Notes: generated from the sequence alone by a model not told the origin. Numbered from the stretch's first letter, positions 1 through 10,073 are shown. The stretch is DNA of 64,000 nucleotides from CBDFGN01 sp965247065 (GCA_965247065.1 CBDFGN010000006.1:620001-684000); one strand, 5' to 3'. Numbers and translations are program-made.

Positions 1-10
1 TCAACACTAA

Positions 11-376
11 TCAGGGATCTTCAAGCGCTCCCCTAGAGCCGATTGAAACCAACAATGAGGGTAGGTTCAACCGGCCGCGAACAAAATATTCTCTTTGGCC
101 CTGGTTGAGTTTTTCTTTCGCGGAACCATCAAATGCCCATTCCAGCGCATTCTTCAATAAGAATATGTTAGAGAATAGCTGGCTGTTATGAGCGGTGGCA
201 TCGCCTGCGACAATATTAAATTGCCATTTGTAAGGACTTCCAACGATTGACGCTGGTTGGTTGGTCGCATTGTAGAGGCCGGAGTAATTTGAAGTATTGA
301 GCCCTATAAAGTCCTGGGCCGTTAGCGTTTCACAAAAACACAGAAATAGAATTAGTATTCGTTTTTTTTCCTTCAA
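11..376 (-). pseudogene. DUF5723-like outer-surface protein, N-terminal fragment
   Basis: The reading frame begins with a signal peptide (hydrophobic ILILFLCFC stretch, cleavage near TAQDF). It continues with a GLNTSNYSG...NQPASIVGSPYKWQFNI segment that resembles the N-terminus of DUF5723 proteins of Bacteroidota (recognised from memory, not searched). It stops after 121 residues, whereas the family is normally several hundred residues long. The stop lies 11 bases from the window edge, so I cannot tell whether the gene is frameshifted here or truncated. The function of the family is unknown. It is divergently oriented from the SDR gene at 694. Confidence 0.5.
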
Positions 377-693
377 CTCCTAGCCATAAAATATTACGAA
401 TCCCGTGCAATCGACAGTCCCTAATTAAAATAGGCGTCCCTGTGGATTTTCGGTTAAGATACTAAATCGAGTTTTCATCTAATTAGAAACGGTTTGAATC
501 TCGAATAATTGAATCAATTGTCAGGAAAATCAACAAACAATGCGGCTCAAGCGCAGAGTTGGATGTCTTTAGCTCAAAAGTTTAATGAAAAGCTGGATTC
601 CCCAAAGCCAATAGGGTAGTTTGCTACCTCGTGGATTTGAACTAGTTTTCCACCTCAAATCCGATGTAAAAAGCAGTCAAACATTCGAATATT
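377..693. other. Intergenic region between divergent genes
   Basis: This 317-base A/T-rich stretch lies between divergently oriented genes, so promoters for both must lie here. I could not assign specific -33/-7 boxes. A short open stretch around 551-620 on the plus strand reads AQSWMSLAQKFNEKLDSPKPIG before a stop. It looks protein-like and may be the tail of a lost gene, but it is too short to identify. Confidence 0.3.
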
Positions 694-1551
694 ATGAATA
701 CAAGAATTTGGTTGATCACAGGATGTTCAACTGGTATTGGCCGGGAGTTGGCCTTAACGGTGGCTGAAAACGGTGATACCGTGGTAGGCACGGTAAGGAA
801 GAACGGAGACCTTGAAAGCTTCAATCAGGTGAATCCGGGAAAAACATTCGGTATAATCATGGATGTTGCCAACAGCTCACAAATACACGAAGGAGTGCAA
901 AAGGCGGTAGACACATTTGGGCGAATTGATGTTCTGGTGAACAATGCAGGCTATGGGTCACTGGGAGCGGTGGAGGACATCCCGGCACCGGAGGTTCAAA
1001 GACAATTTGATGTCAATGTCTTCGGCGCAATAGACCTAATCCGGTGTGTCCTTCCGTCAATGAGAACCCAAAGATCGGGTCACATTCTCAATATCACCTC
1101 TATTGCGGGATTGCAGGGTTATGCCGGCGTGGGCATATACAATGGTTCAAAGTTTGCCCTGGAGGGACTTGGAGAAGCCTTAGCGAAGGAGGTCAGGCAT
1201 TTAGGTATCAAGGTAACCAATGTAGAACCGGGCCCATTCCGTACTGACTGGGCAGGTCGCTCGGCCACTTATAATCACACCAAGATCGATGATTACCAGG
1301 AATCGGCAGGTGCATCCACCAAGTCTCTTGAAGGAGTCAACGGCAAACAGATTGGGGACCCCGCTAAAGGAGCCCAGGCCATCTACGACCTGACTCTCCT
1401 CGAAAACCCACCAGTCCATCTTCCCCTTGGCGCCGCAGCGTACGACAGAGCCCGGGCCAAATACAAGTCGTTATTGGAGGAATTTGAGCAGTTCGAATAC
1501 CTGGGCAGACCGACCGATTTTCCCGAAGGAGCTGACCCAAGGCCACGATAA
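694..1551 (+). CDS. SDR family oxidoreductase
   Basis: A classical short-chain dehydrogenase/reductase of 285 residues. The N-terminal nucleotide-binding motif TGCSTGIG is at residues 9-16, NNAG is at 83-86, the catalytic serine is in NITSIAG (about 136), and YNGSK supplies the catalytic Tyr149 and Lys153. The PGPFRT segment follows, as in the classical subfamily. It is slightly longer than the usual ~250 residues because of a C-terminal extension typical of the oxidoreductases/retinol-dehydrogenase-like branch. It is a cytosolic NAD(P)-dependent enzyme and its substrate cannot be predicted. The start ATG at 694 places the Rossmann motif where expected. It ends 8 bases before the cyclase pseudogene, so the two were probably co-transcribed. 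Confidence 0.9.
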   Translation: MNTRIWLITGCSTGIGRELALTVAENGDTVVGTVRKNGDLESFNQVNPGKTFGIIMDVANSSQIHEGVQKAVDTFGRIDVLVNNAGYGSLGAVEDIPAPEVQRQFDVNVFGAIDLIRCVLPSMRTQRSGHILNITSIAGLQGYAGVGIYNGSKFALEGLGEALAKEVRHLGIKVTNVEPGPFRTDWAGRSATYNHTKIDDYQESAGASTKSLEGVNGKQIGDPAKGAQAIYDLTLLENPPVHLPLGAAAYDRARAKYKSLLEEFEQFEYLGRPTDFPEGADPRPR

Positions 1552-1559
1552 AGAGATTT

Positions 1560-2483
1560 ATGCCTCAGATCTATTATCTGCCTGACAATCGAGGAATAGA
1601 GGCCAAAAGCAATGAAACTATTCTTAAGGCTTCATTGAGATCAAATATTCCGCATGCCCACGCCTGTAGGGGTAGAGCTCGTTGTTCAACCTGTAGGGTA
1701 GTGATCTTGGAGGGGATGGAAAATTGCACTCCACCTACGAGCCGGGAAACCCGACTCACTGCCAAGTTGAGATTCGAATCCTCGATTCGACTGGCTTGCT
1801 AAACCAGGGTTCAAGGGGACATTCGGCTAAGACGCCCGGGGCGGGATGAGGTGGATATTCAGTTGACTGATCAAAGAGCTGGGATGAAGGAATATGTGGG
1901 AGAGGAAAAAAAGATCGCGATACTGTTCTCAGATATTATTGGCTACACAAACTTCGCCGAAACGCTCCCTCCATACGACGTTGTTCACGTTTTAAATCGT
2001 TACTACTTCCAAATGGACAAAATAATCACTCAGCACAAAGGGACTATTAGCGATTTCATTGGAGACGGAATTCTGGCCTTGTTCGGAATTGATGATCAGG
2101 AGGACGCTCCACTTCATTCTGTTAAATCCGGGTTGGAAATGTTTGTGGCAGTTCAGAAGCTGAATAATTACTTAAAGCCGATGTTCAACCGCACCTTCCA
2201 AATCAGAATAGGCATTCATTATGGTAACGTGGTGGTTGGGACATTCGGAAGCATAAATCAAAAATAAATATCAGCTATAGGAGATGCCGTCAACCTGGCC
2301 AGTCGAATTGAGCAAGCAAACAAGGAGACTCACACCAATCTGCTGCTCTCCCGGGACGCTTACGAGCAAGTCAAGGGAAAGGTCGATGTGGGACAAGAAT
2401 TCCCGATGGATATTAGAGGTAAACAGGTCAAATATGAACTCTTTGAGGTAATTGGAATGAACGGAACTCCCGAAGATCGGTGA
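1560..2483 (+). pseudogene. 2Fe-2S ferredoxin-adenylate cyclase fusion, two in-frame stops
   Basis: One reading frame of 308 codons encodes an N-terminal [2Fe-2S] ferredoxin domain (residues ~1-100, with ACRGRARCSTCRV and a later RLAC as cluster ligands) fused to a class III adenylate/guanylate cyclase catalytic domain (ILFSDIIGYTNFAE, GDGILALFG, IGIHYGNVVVG, AIGDAVNLASRIEQ). TAA interrupts the frame at 1800-1802, directly after RLAC, and again at 2265-2267, before the conserved ISAIGDAVNLASR segment. Frame and domain homology continue across both stops, so each is a single-codon nonsense lesion (consistent with CAA to TAA and AAA to TAA). If intact, the protein would be a redox-sensing cAMP/cGMP cyclase. 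It is probably inactive, unless the two stops are sequencing errors. Confidence 0.85.
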
Positions 2484-2533
2484 GAATAACAATTGAGTAG
2501 CTGTTTTCTTATAGGATCCAGCTGGTTAATCGA

Positions 2534-2836
2534 ATGTATTTGATTATTTGGGAATATGAGGTGAAGATGGGATCTGAGGAGGCCTTTGAAAACATGTATG
2601 GTCCCAGTGGGGATTGGGCCCAGCTTTTCAATTCCGATACTGAATATTCTAAAACCATTCTTCTGAAAGACTCTCCCGAAAAACAGATATATCTAACCCT
2701 GGATTTTTGGAATTCAGAGCTGGATTATGAGGATTTTTACGCTAAGAACGAATCCGAAATTTCCAGGCTGGACGGCATTGGCGATCAACTTACCCTTTCT
2801 GAAAGATTGATAGGGCGTTTTGAAATGATTGACTGA
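2534..2836 (+). CDS. Antibiotic biosynthesis monooxygenase-like (ABM) protein
   Basis: A small 100-residue cytosolic protein. It begins MYLIIWEYEVKMGSEEAFENMYGPSGDWAQLF, the pattern of ABM/dimeric alpha-beta barrel proteins: an initial beta strand, an EAFE helix, then a YLTLDFW strand. Such proteins often act as small monooxygenases or as accessory dimers, and no specific substrate is indicated. The length is normal for the family. It lies 50 bases after the cyclase pseudogene on the same strand. The fold is recognised from memory; the function is unassigned. Confidence 0.65.
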   Translation: MYLIIWEYEVKMGSEEAFENMYGPSGDWAQLFNSDTEYSKTILLKDSPEKQIYLTLDFWNSELDYEDFYAKNESEISRLDGIGDQLTLSERLIGRFEMID

Positions 2837-3004
2837 TTGCCGTTCGAGCGACCCAGGAACATGCAGGCGGCCCGGGTTTGGTATATAAAATTTAAGCCTG
2901 GGCCTGGCAACTGAAGTAGATGAATAACTAAATAATGGTCTTCAATCATCATGGGGAACTGCTCAAACAAGGTATTCATATTTTTGTTCTCTATTTTTGG
3001 TTGA

Positions 3005-3601
3005 ATGACCACTCAAAAACCGCTATACACGGACGCCGAGATCGTTAGTGAATTGACACTTGACAATAAGGAGGTTTTTGAGCATCTATTCAGAACATAC
3101 TACCATCAACTTTGTCGGTTCTCAATGAAATATGTCCGCGAAAAAGAAGCAACGGAAGAAATTGTCCAAGACATATTTCTTTATCTCTGGGAAAAAAGGC
3201 ACTCCCTTAACATCACTCAGAGCCTCAAGGCCTACCTTTATACGGCCACACGGAATCGGTCTTTGAATTACATCAAAGCGAATATAAGTCGTGTTGAGAT
3301 CAGCGGTGATCTTGCTGAAGAAGATCAACCTCTGTATGACCCCCAAACAAGCCAGCTGGACCCTCAAGATTTGAAGAGAATTATTTCAGAGGCAATTGAA
3401 ATGCTTCCTCCAAGGTGTCGGGCGATCTTTGACTTAAGCAAGAATGCGGGATTGACCTACCAGGAAATAGCCGAAGAACTCGAAATATCAAAAAAAACAG
3501 TAGAAGCGCAGATGAGTATTGCGCTAAAGAAGCTAAGAGAAACCTTGAAGCCAGCATGGGATAAGATCATTCTTACGCTTGTTTTATGGTTAAACATTTG
3601 A
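3005..3601 (+). CDS. RNA polymerase sigma-70 factor, FecI/Bacteroides expansion type
   Basis: A 198-residue ECF sigma factor. The region 2 signature is FEHLFRTYYHQLCRFSMKYV, followed by EEIVQDIFLYLWEKR, and the C-terminal region 4 helix-turn-helix is GLTYQEIAEELEISKKTVEAQMSIALKKLRE. The length and the short hydrophobic tail (LTLVLWLNI) are typical of Bacteroidota FecI-like factors. It sits directly upstream of a fecR gene and a TonB-dependent receptor, the standard arrangement for cell-surface signalling: substrate binding to the receptor relieves FecR inhibition and the sigma factor transcribes the receptor operon. The gene appears intact although the receptor is broken. Confidence 0.9.
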   Translation: MTTQKPLYTDAEIVSELTLDNKEVFEHLFRTYYHQLCRFSMKYVREKEATEEIVQDIFLYLWEKRHSLNITQSLKAYLYTATRNRSLNYIKANISRVEISGDLAEEDQPLYDPQTSQLDPQDLKRIISEAIEMLPPRCRAIFDLSKNAGLTYQEIAEELEISKKTVEAQMSIALKKLRETLKPAWDKIILTLVLWLNI

Positions 3602-3671
3602 AAAAAATAAAGAAAAATTTTAGGGGTTTTGGTAAGGCGGATTGACTAACATTTAGGAAGGGGATAAAACC

Positions 3672-4697
3672 ATGCTAAATAAGGAAGAAATAGTCGTAAA
3701 ATACCTTTCCGGTGAGCTTTCACCGACTGAGAAGCAGGAATTAGACGCCTGGCTAGCTGAATCCGAAGAAAATGAAACCGAACTGAATAAGTGGCAGCAG
3801 ATCTGGAATGACTCCAAACTGGATGTGGACGATTTCTCTCCTGATGTGGATGCAGCCTGGGGCCGAGTTTCGCAAAGTGTTGATCAAATGGCCCCTATTG
3901 GAAAGGCCGCGCTTGAGCCCCAAATCAAACAGGTTTCCCTTACCAGCTTTATTCTAAGAATAGCCGCGGTTCTTATCATTGGCGCCACCGTTGTGTGGAC
4001 CGCATATGAGATTAGTGAGGAAGCTAAACCCGGCATAGCCTGGACTGTAAAATTCACCGAGGCGGGCCAAAGATCTGAAATTCAGCTCGCGGATGGATCC
4101 AAAATTTACCTTAACACAGACAGCAAACTGGAGTATCCGGAATCTTTTGCCGCGGACTTGAGGGAGGTTCGACTGGCAGGGGAAGCGTATTTTGACATTG
4201 CTCCCAACCCTGATAGGCCCTTTGTCATAAAGACGAGCAACACTCATACCCAGGTTCTGGGAACCTCATTTAACATTGAGGCGTATCCTGATAATGACCA
4301 GGTCATTGTTTCGGTAACATCCGGCCAGGTATTGTTTTCGGAGGAGGGTAATGAAACCAACCAAGTCGACCTAACCCAAGGATTTCAAGGTGTATTTTCG
4401 GGTCCTGGTCAGGAGGTGCTGCGGCAAGAATACGCAAACACCAACTTCATCGCTTGGCAAACGGGCATCCTTACCTTCGATCATACTCCTTTATCTCAAG
4501 CCGCTGAAACACTGTCTGAATTCTATGGTAAGTCGATTATCATTCGAGGGGATAGCTTTGGCCGCTGCCGACTTACGTCAACCTTCGATAACCAGCCTTT
4601 ATCAGAGGTTCTGGAGGTTATCGAACTGGTACTGGAAGCCCAGGTTCGGAACGAGGACAACCAGGTTATTATTACCGGGGCAGGCTGCCATAATTAA
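3672..4697 (+). CDS. FecR family anti-sigma factor
   Basis: A 341-residue anti-sigma/sensor protein. The N-terminal cytoplasmic segment (YLSGELSPTEKQELDAWL) binds the sigma factor, a single membrane helix lies at about residues 93-111, and the periplasmic FecR domain carries the hallmark motifs GQRSEIQLADGSKIYLNTDS, RLAGEAYFDI and VLGTSFNIEAY. The C-terminal DUF4974 segment (FDHTPLSQAAETLSEFYGKSI) is present. It is full length, starts 70 bases after the sigma factor gene and is followed by the receptor gene 45 bases later. It would transmit the receptor signal across the inner membrane. Confidence 0.9.
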   Translation: MLNKEEIVVKYLSGELSPTEKQELDAWLAESEENETELNKWQQIWNDSKLDVDDFSPDVDAAWGRVSQSVDQMAPIGKAALEPQIKQVSLTSFILRIAAVLIIGATVVWTAYEISEEAKPGIAWTVKFTEAGQRSEIQLADGSKIYLNTDSKLEYPESFAADLREVRLAGEAYFDIAPNPDRPFVIKTSNTHTQVLGTSFNIEAYPDNDQVIVSVTSGQVLFSEEGNETNQVDLTQGFQGVFSGPGQEVLRQEYANTNFIAWQTGILTFDHTPLSQAAETLSEFYGKSIIIRGDSFGRCRLTSTFDNQPLSEVLEVIELVLEAQVRNEDNQVIITGAGCHN

Positions 4698-6396
4698 AGC
4701 CAAAAGGACTAAATTTGGCCGGTTTGGCGGCTTGATAAAGGAATGAGAATTATTATAAAAAGCGGGATTTGTGTTTTCACAGCACTTCTGATCTCCTTAC
4801 CGCTTTTTAGTCAAACCTCAAAATTAGATCAAACCATCACCCTATCTCCGGGACGTCGATCAATTGAGTCCGTCTTAGAAGAGATCCAACAGAAAACCGA
4901 TCTGAGATTTTCTTACAGTTCTGATCTAGTCCCGGTTCAGAGAATAGTAAGCGTTTCCGTAGGGTCTAGATCCGTCGTGTCCATCCTCAAAGATATCCTC
5001 AGCGGACTCGAAGTTGAGTATGAGGTGAGAAACAATCTGGTGTTGTTAAAAAAAAAAGAAAAAAGAATAGCTCAGGATAAGTATACCATTAGTGGAAATG
5101 TCAAGGAGTCGCTGACCGGGGAATTTCTCATTGGAGCCAATGTGTATGTCAACGAGCTTCAGGTGGGTGTGACTTCGAATTTATATGGATTTTACTCTTT
5201 GACCCTTCCCAAAGCGGAGTACGAGGTCAACTATTCTTATATCGGATTCAAGTCGGAGCTTACTACGGTAAAATTGGACCGAAATATTACTTTAGATGTG
5301 CACCTCGAGCTAGACACCTCGCATCTCGCAGAGGTGGTCATCATACCCGAGGAGGAAAAGGACAAGAATGTGACCAGCACCGTATTGAGTGCTCACCGAA
5401 TGGAAATGAAAACTTTTAACAAACTGCCTTATTTATATGGTGAGGTTGACGTCATAAGAAGCATTAAGTTCTTACCGGGTGTGACATCCATTGGCGAGGG
5501 TTCGGTTGGATTTAACGTTCGAGGCGGTGGCATTGACCAGAATTTGATCCTCCTGGACGAGGCCCCACTTTATAATTCTTCCCATTACTTTGGGTTGGTT
5601 TCGGTATTCAACCCCAACGCCATAAAAAGTGTCCATCTGTACAAAGGCGCCATACCAGCTTCTTACGGAGGTGCGGTATCATCCGTATTGGATGTGAGAC
5701 TAAAAGAAGGCAATAACAAGAAGATAGGAGGCTCAGGGGGCGTTAGCACAGTGGCGGCCCGCCTAATTGTGGAGGGCCCATTAGTTAAAGAAAAGGCTTC
5801 GTTTCTGGTGGCGGGACGTACGTCAATGGGTGATCCTACCAATATCAGCCTGCCCAACACCGATCTTCGGGAATTGAGCCGGCTTTTTCGATTTAAATGC
5901 CAAACTCAATTATACATTAGACAAAAAGAACAGATTATACGTTTCGGGATATCACGGGAGAGACAATCAACAATTTATTACCAGCGTCGAGAATCGGTGG
6001 GGTAACACCGCGTAGACCATGCGCTGGAATCATATTTTTTCCGAAAGACTTTTTTCGAACTTCACCGGTGTAGTAAGTCACTACAAATATCAGATTGGCA
6101 ATCTGGAAGGAGGTCAGCGGGCCGACTGGAATGCGGATATACTCAACATTAACCTCAAAGCAGATTTTACCCACTTCTTAAATCCACTAAATCGGTTGGA
6201 CTTTGGAATGAACCTGTTCATAAATCGATATGAACCCGGAAGATTTCGGCCCGATACCACTGAGAGTAACCTCAACGCCTTTAATCTTGAACGCGAGAAT
6301 TCGGTGGAGCCGGCTATTTATTTCAGTGATGAATTCGCAATCAGCGGCCGTTTCACGCTCAACTATGGTCTCAGGTACTCGTTGTTTCATAATTTA

Positions 6397-7427
6397 ACGT
6401 GAGTTCGATATAAAATAGAGTAGTTTATTGATAGAAAAAAGGCAAAAAATTAGTATATTAAGTCATTGACAATCAACAAAATAACTAATATTTCTGCCTA
6501 TGTTAACTGCTACTAAAATTACTGAAATTTTTTGTTCCATTGACGATTTTTGTCTGGATTTTGTCCCAAAATTGGAAAAAAGATTGCTGGGAAGTAAAAA
6601 GCGCAACAAACCTGGTAAGCTTTCTTTATCCGAAGTAATGACTATACAGGTCTTGTTCCAGATCTCAGGATATCGAAATTTCAAGACCTTTTACAACACA
6701 TACGTTTGTGGCCACTTGCGCTCCTTCTTTCCTGATGTGGTAAGCTATAACCGAATGGTAGAACTTTGTAGTGGAAGTCTTCTGCCAATGGCTATTTATC
6801 TGAAAACACAAGGGACTGGACAGTGTACAGGTATAAGTTTTATAGACAGCACTCCGTTAAGGGTCTGTCATAACAGACGGATCCATAACCATAAAGTATT
6901 TGAAGGGTTAGCTAAAAGAGGCCATTGTTCCATCGGATGGTTCTACGGGTTTAAGCTCCATCTTATCACTGCTGATACGGGTGAAATCATCGATTTTATG
7001 CTCACACCGGGCAATGTGGATGACAGAAAGCCTCTTAAAATTGAACGGTTTATTAAGAAATTATTCGGAAAGCTCTTTGGTGATAAAGGCTACATCAGTA
7101 AGGAACTTTTTAAAAATCTGTTCTTCCGCGGAGTCCATCTGATAACCAAACTCAAACGCAATATGAAGTCCTCATCCTTAACCCCCATCATGGATGCTAT
7201 AATGCTCCGTAAAAGGGCTATTTGTGAGACTATCATTGATCAACTTAAAAACATCTTCCAGATTGAACACTCCAGGCACAGGAGCCCAACTAATTTCCTT
7301 ACCAACCTTTTCTCGGCTTTAATCGCTTACAACTTTTGCGAAAAAAAGCCCTCAATCAAATTGAACTACCAGGACACCGGTCAACTCTTTCTCGCTCTTT
7401 AATCATTCCTTATTGTCGAACTCACGT
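6397..7427 (+). mobile_element. IS982-family insertion sequence, copy 1
   Basis: A 1031-bp element with 12-bp terminal inverted repeats (ACGTGAGTTCGA at the left end, its complement at the right end). It is flanked by a perfect 7-bp target duplication TAATTTA (6390-6396 and 7428-7434). It carries one transposase gene on the plus strand. It sits inside the beta-barrel part of the TonB receptor gene. A second copy of the same length and with an identical transposase lies at 40554-41584 in the opposite orientation. Confidence 0.95.
6500..7402 (+). CDS. IS982-family transposase
   Basis: A 300-residue DDE-type transposase. IS982 features are seen: FIDSTPLRVCHNRRI with the first catalytic Asp, GWFYGFKLHLI followed by TPGNVDDRK with the second Asp, GDKGYISKELF, and a C-terminal CETIIDQLKNIFQIEHSRHRSPTNFL segment with the Glu region. 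The length is standard for the family and the frame is intact, so the element may still be active. The protein is identical over its whole length to the one encoded at 40579-41481. The preceding 100 bases inside the element are noncoding. Confidence 0.95.
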   Translation: MLTATKITEIFCSIDDFCLDFVPKLEKRLLGSKKRNKPGKLSLSEVMTIQVLFQISGYRNFKTFYNTYVCGHLRSFFPDVVSYNRMVELCSGSLLPMAIYLKTQGTGQCTGISFIDSTPLRVCHNRRIHNHKVFEGLAKRGHCSIGWFYGFKLHLITADTGEIIDFMLTPGNVDDRKPLKIERFIKKLFGKLFGDKGYISKELFKNLFFRGVHLITKLKRNMKSSSLTPIMDAIMLRKRAICETIIDQLKNIFQIEHSRHRSPTNFLTNLFSALIAYNFCEKKPSIKLNYQDTGQLFLAL

Positions 7428-8443
7428 TAATTTAGGAAGGGGGACCGTTTTTTCCTACCAACCTGGAGAGCCGAAGTCACCTGAAAACATAGTGGACACA
7501 TTGAACTTTGAAAGGGGTCAGAGCATAAGGTCATATCACGGACCTGAACCACGTATTTCGGCCAGGTATCTTTTGAGCCCAAGCAGCTCGGCTAAGATTA
7601 GTTATAACCGATTGAGACAGTATAACCATTTGATCTCCAACACAGCCTACTCTTTACTTACCGATATCTGGAAGCTCAGCGGAACGCACGTCAAGCCAAT
7701 GGTGGGGAATCAAATCGTTGTGGGTTATTTCAGAAATTTTCAAAATGATCGGTTTGAAGTATCCCTTGAGGGCTACTTTAAGACCACCCAGAATGTACTG
7801 GACTACAAGGATGGAGCCGATCTGTTTCTGAATCAAGCTCTTGAAACCGAGCTCTTACAAGGGCGTGAGAGGGCCTATGGAGTTGAATTCTTGGTACGGA
7901 AACCTGAAGGAAGGTTTACCGGATGGGCAAGTTACACCCTATCGAGAGTAGAGCGCAAGATCAAGGGGCCCAATCCTGAAGAGACGATCAATCAGGGAAA
8001 CTGGTTTCCGGCCAATTTCGATCGAACTCATGTTCTGAAGGCAAATGGCGTAATCCAAATCAACAAGCTTTGGAGTTTGTCGGGATTTTTTATTTTTAGC
8101 TCCGGACGAGCATTTACCCTTCCCGATGGTCAATTTGGATTTGAGGATCTGATCATTCCAACCTTCTCAGACCGCAATCAGGACCGGCTACCAAGCCATC
8201 ACAGACTTGATCTCTCTGCTACTAAAATGAATAAGAAAATCAAATGGAAGAGAAGAAAGCAGACATACAGAATTCGTAGAAAGGTTGGCAGTTGGACATT
8301 CTCTTTGTACAATGTTTATTCACGGGCAAACGTATTTTCGGTTCTTTTCGAAGAAGCCGGGGGAGAGGCTGAGTCAGGTTTGGTAAGATTGCCGATCCTA
8401 GGAACGATCGTGCCCTCAGTTACTTACAATTTTCAGTTTTGAG

Positions 8444-9272
8444 ATGAGGAAGGTGATTTTCATATCGTTGGCTGCAGCAGCCATATTTAGTTGTGAGAAT
8501 GGAATCGATCCTAAGGATGGCCCGGAGCGCCTGGTGGTAGAAGGCTGGATTACGGACAGGAGCGGTCCATTCGAGGTAAAGCTAACCAGCACTTCCCAAT
8601 TCACGTCTCCTGGAAGCTTTCCAACTGTTTCCGGTGCCGTAGTCCACTGTGTTCGATAATTTAGGAGAGTCCTTTTCTCTGTCCAATGAGGTGCAGCCCG
8701 GAATCTATCAAACTGAATCCGACAGCCTGAACGGAATGGTGGGCCGTTCGTATGCTGTATCAATAACGCTTCCGAACGGAAATCAATACCGGTCGGAATC
8801 TGAACGCCTGAAGCCAGTGGCGGCGGTTGATGACCTTGATTGGCAGCTGGTTCTAGGGGGATTTCAGAACCTGGCAATCGCTTTGGAATTGCTAGTTACC
8901 TATTCTGATCCGCCGGGGCAGGGGGATTTTTATAGATGGAAGTTTTACTCAAATGGAAACTCGGTGAAGAGCCCGAAAATAGTGTTGGCCGATGATCGAT
9001 TATTGAATGGATACCAAACCAGCTTCGCAGTCTCCCTTGCTGAACTCCCTTTTAACGCCGTTGTAAGGGTTGATCAGCTGTCGTTGACCCAAGCCGCCCA
9101 TAATTATTTACAACAATTAAAATCTCAAACCGAAGATTTGGGCAAAACCTTCGGAGTGTCGCCATCCCCCGTCAACGGCAATGTTATAAGCCTCACCAAA
9201 CCAAGTGAGGCTGTCCTGGGCTATTTTGGAGCCTCTGCGATCCAAAGCAAGCAGATAGCCGTCACACCATAA
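8444..9272 (+). pseudogene. DUF4249 lipoprotein, frameshifted
   Basis: The first 71 codons encode a lipoprotein signal (AAAAIFSCENG) and the start of a DUF4249 domain (ERLVVEGWITDRSGPFEVKLTSTSQF...PTVSGAVVH). A one-base shift near 8644-8652 then moves the frame, and the homology continues as FDNLGESFSLSNEVQPGIYQTE and onwards for about 205 residues. DUF4249 lipoproteins are regularly encoded directly after STN-domain TonB receptors and are thought to be their surface partners; that role is inferred. It starts 1 base after the receptor stop codon, so it belonged to the same operon. Its damage matches the decay of the receptor. Confidence 0.8.
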
Positions 9273-9389
9273 GTTTCCCCTTTTTTCATCAGACTGTAAG
9301 AAAAAATCCGGCGTTTTAGGGGTTGGCCGATACTCCTTTGTCATATAGGTGAAAAATGAAAAACAATGAGATCAGACAACTACAAAATC

Positions 9390-10013
9390 ATGAAACATTT
9401 AACAATAGCTCTTCTTGCAACTTTGGGTCTAAGCGTTGTTGAAGCCACTTCACAGGAAATCGACTACAGTAACGTGTCGGATAAGAAATCGGCCTATAAA
9501 ATGGAATTATTTTCCCCTCTCACTGGTAATCTTACCCTAGGTTACGAGAGGTATCTAAAGAATTGGATGGGCATTGAAACCAGATTGGGGATAATTGGCA
9601 TTGGCTCAGACCCCGACAATAGGGAGGGTCGCGGAGCCTTTGTTAAGGTCGGACCAAAATTCAAACTCAAGCCGGTATTCATTGAAGATGGCATGAGAGG
9701 GTCGCACTACCTTAGAGGTTCTTACATCCGTCCTGAAATAGCAATCAGTGTTTACAATCATAATGACCTGGACGATCCGTTTGACAATGTAAGTGATCCG
9801 AATCGTGAGACAGTCTCGTCAGTGGCATTCCTTATAAATTTTGGTAAGCAGTATGTTCTCAGCAATGTTATGACTCTGGACTGGCATATCGGAGTAGGGT
9901 ACGGGATCTCCAGCGGCGGGAAGGAAGAATACAACTACGGCTTCATCAACGGACCCAAGGAATCGCCTATGGCAGTGTCCGCCGGTTTCACAATCGGGTT
10001 CCTGGGCAACTAA
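9390..10013 (+). CDS. Predicted outer-membrane beta-barrel protein
   Basis: A protein of about 207 residues with a signal peptide (MKHLTIALLATLGLSVVEATSQE). Alternating beta-strand segments follow (LTLGYERYLKNWMGIETRLGIIGIG, LDWHIGVGYGISSG, AVSAGFTIGFLGN), ending in a short hydrophobic strand typical of small outer-membrane barrels of Bacteroidota. I chose the ATG at 9390 because it places the signal peptide at the N-terminus. An upstream in-frame ATG at 9366 would add eight residues. No specific family or function is recognised. It converges on the OmpA-like gene. Confidence 0.7.
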   Translation: MKHLTIALLATLGLSVVEATSQEIDYSNVSDKKSAYKMELFSPLTGNLTLGYERYLKNWMGIETRLGIIGIGSDPDNREGRGAFVKVGPKFKLKPVFIEDGMRGSHYLRGSYIRPEIAISVYNHNDLDDPFDNVSDPNRETVSSVAFLINFGKQYVLSNVMTLDWHIGVGYGISSGGKEEYNYGFINGPKESPMAVSAGFTIGFLGN

Positions 10014-10043
10014 GTCAACTTTTTATATACCCACGCACAATTT

Positions 10044-10073
10044 GATAGCTGAGGTCTTTGGGCTTCAGCTATC
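10044..10073. terminator. Hairpin between convergent genes
   Basis: A perfect 9-bp inverted repeat (GATAGCTGA at 10044-10052, TCAGCTATC at 10065-10073) with a 12-base loop lies between the ends of two convergent genes and overlaps the stop codon of the OmpA-like gene. There is no strong T-tract on either side, so a bidirectional terminator is plausible but not proven. Confidence 0.4.

Larger units (their letters stand above)
4743..8442 (+). pseudogene. STN-domain TonB-dependent receptor, broken by frameshift, stop and IS982
   Basis: This is an outer-membrane receptor of the FecA/SusC-like class. It has a signal peptide (to about residue 24), an STN domain (SVLEEIQQKTDLRFSYSSDL...), a carboxypeptidase-regulatory-like domain (ISGNVKESLTGEFLIGANV), a plug domain (FNVRGGGIDQNLILLDEAPLYN) and a beta-barrel ending in VTYNFQF. 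Three lesions are visible. A frameshift between about 5823 and 5885 means that FDLNAKLNYTLDKKNRLYVSG is read in another frame. An in-frame TAG lies at 6013-6015. A complete IS982 element occupies 6397-7427. Removing the IS and one 7-bp duplication rejoins LRYSLFHN to LGRGTVFSYQ in frame. The usual job is TonB-dependent uptake and signalling to FecR; here it is non-functional. Confidence 0.92.

Noticed and set aside
2979..2999. Two TATTTTTG boxes resembling the Bacteroidota -7 element before the FecI-type gene
   Set aside because: They lie almost on the start codon, leaving too short a leader, and no matching -33 element is seen.
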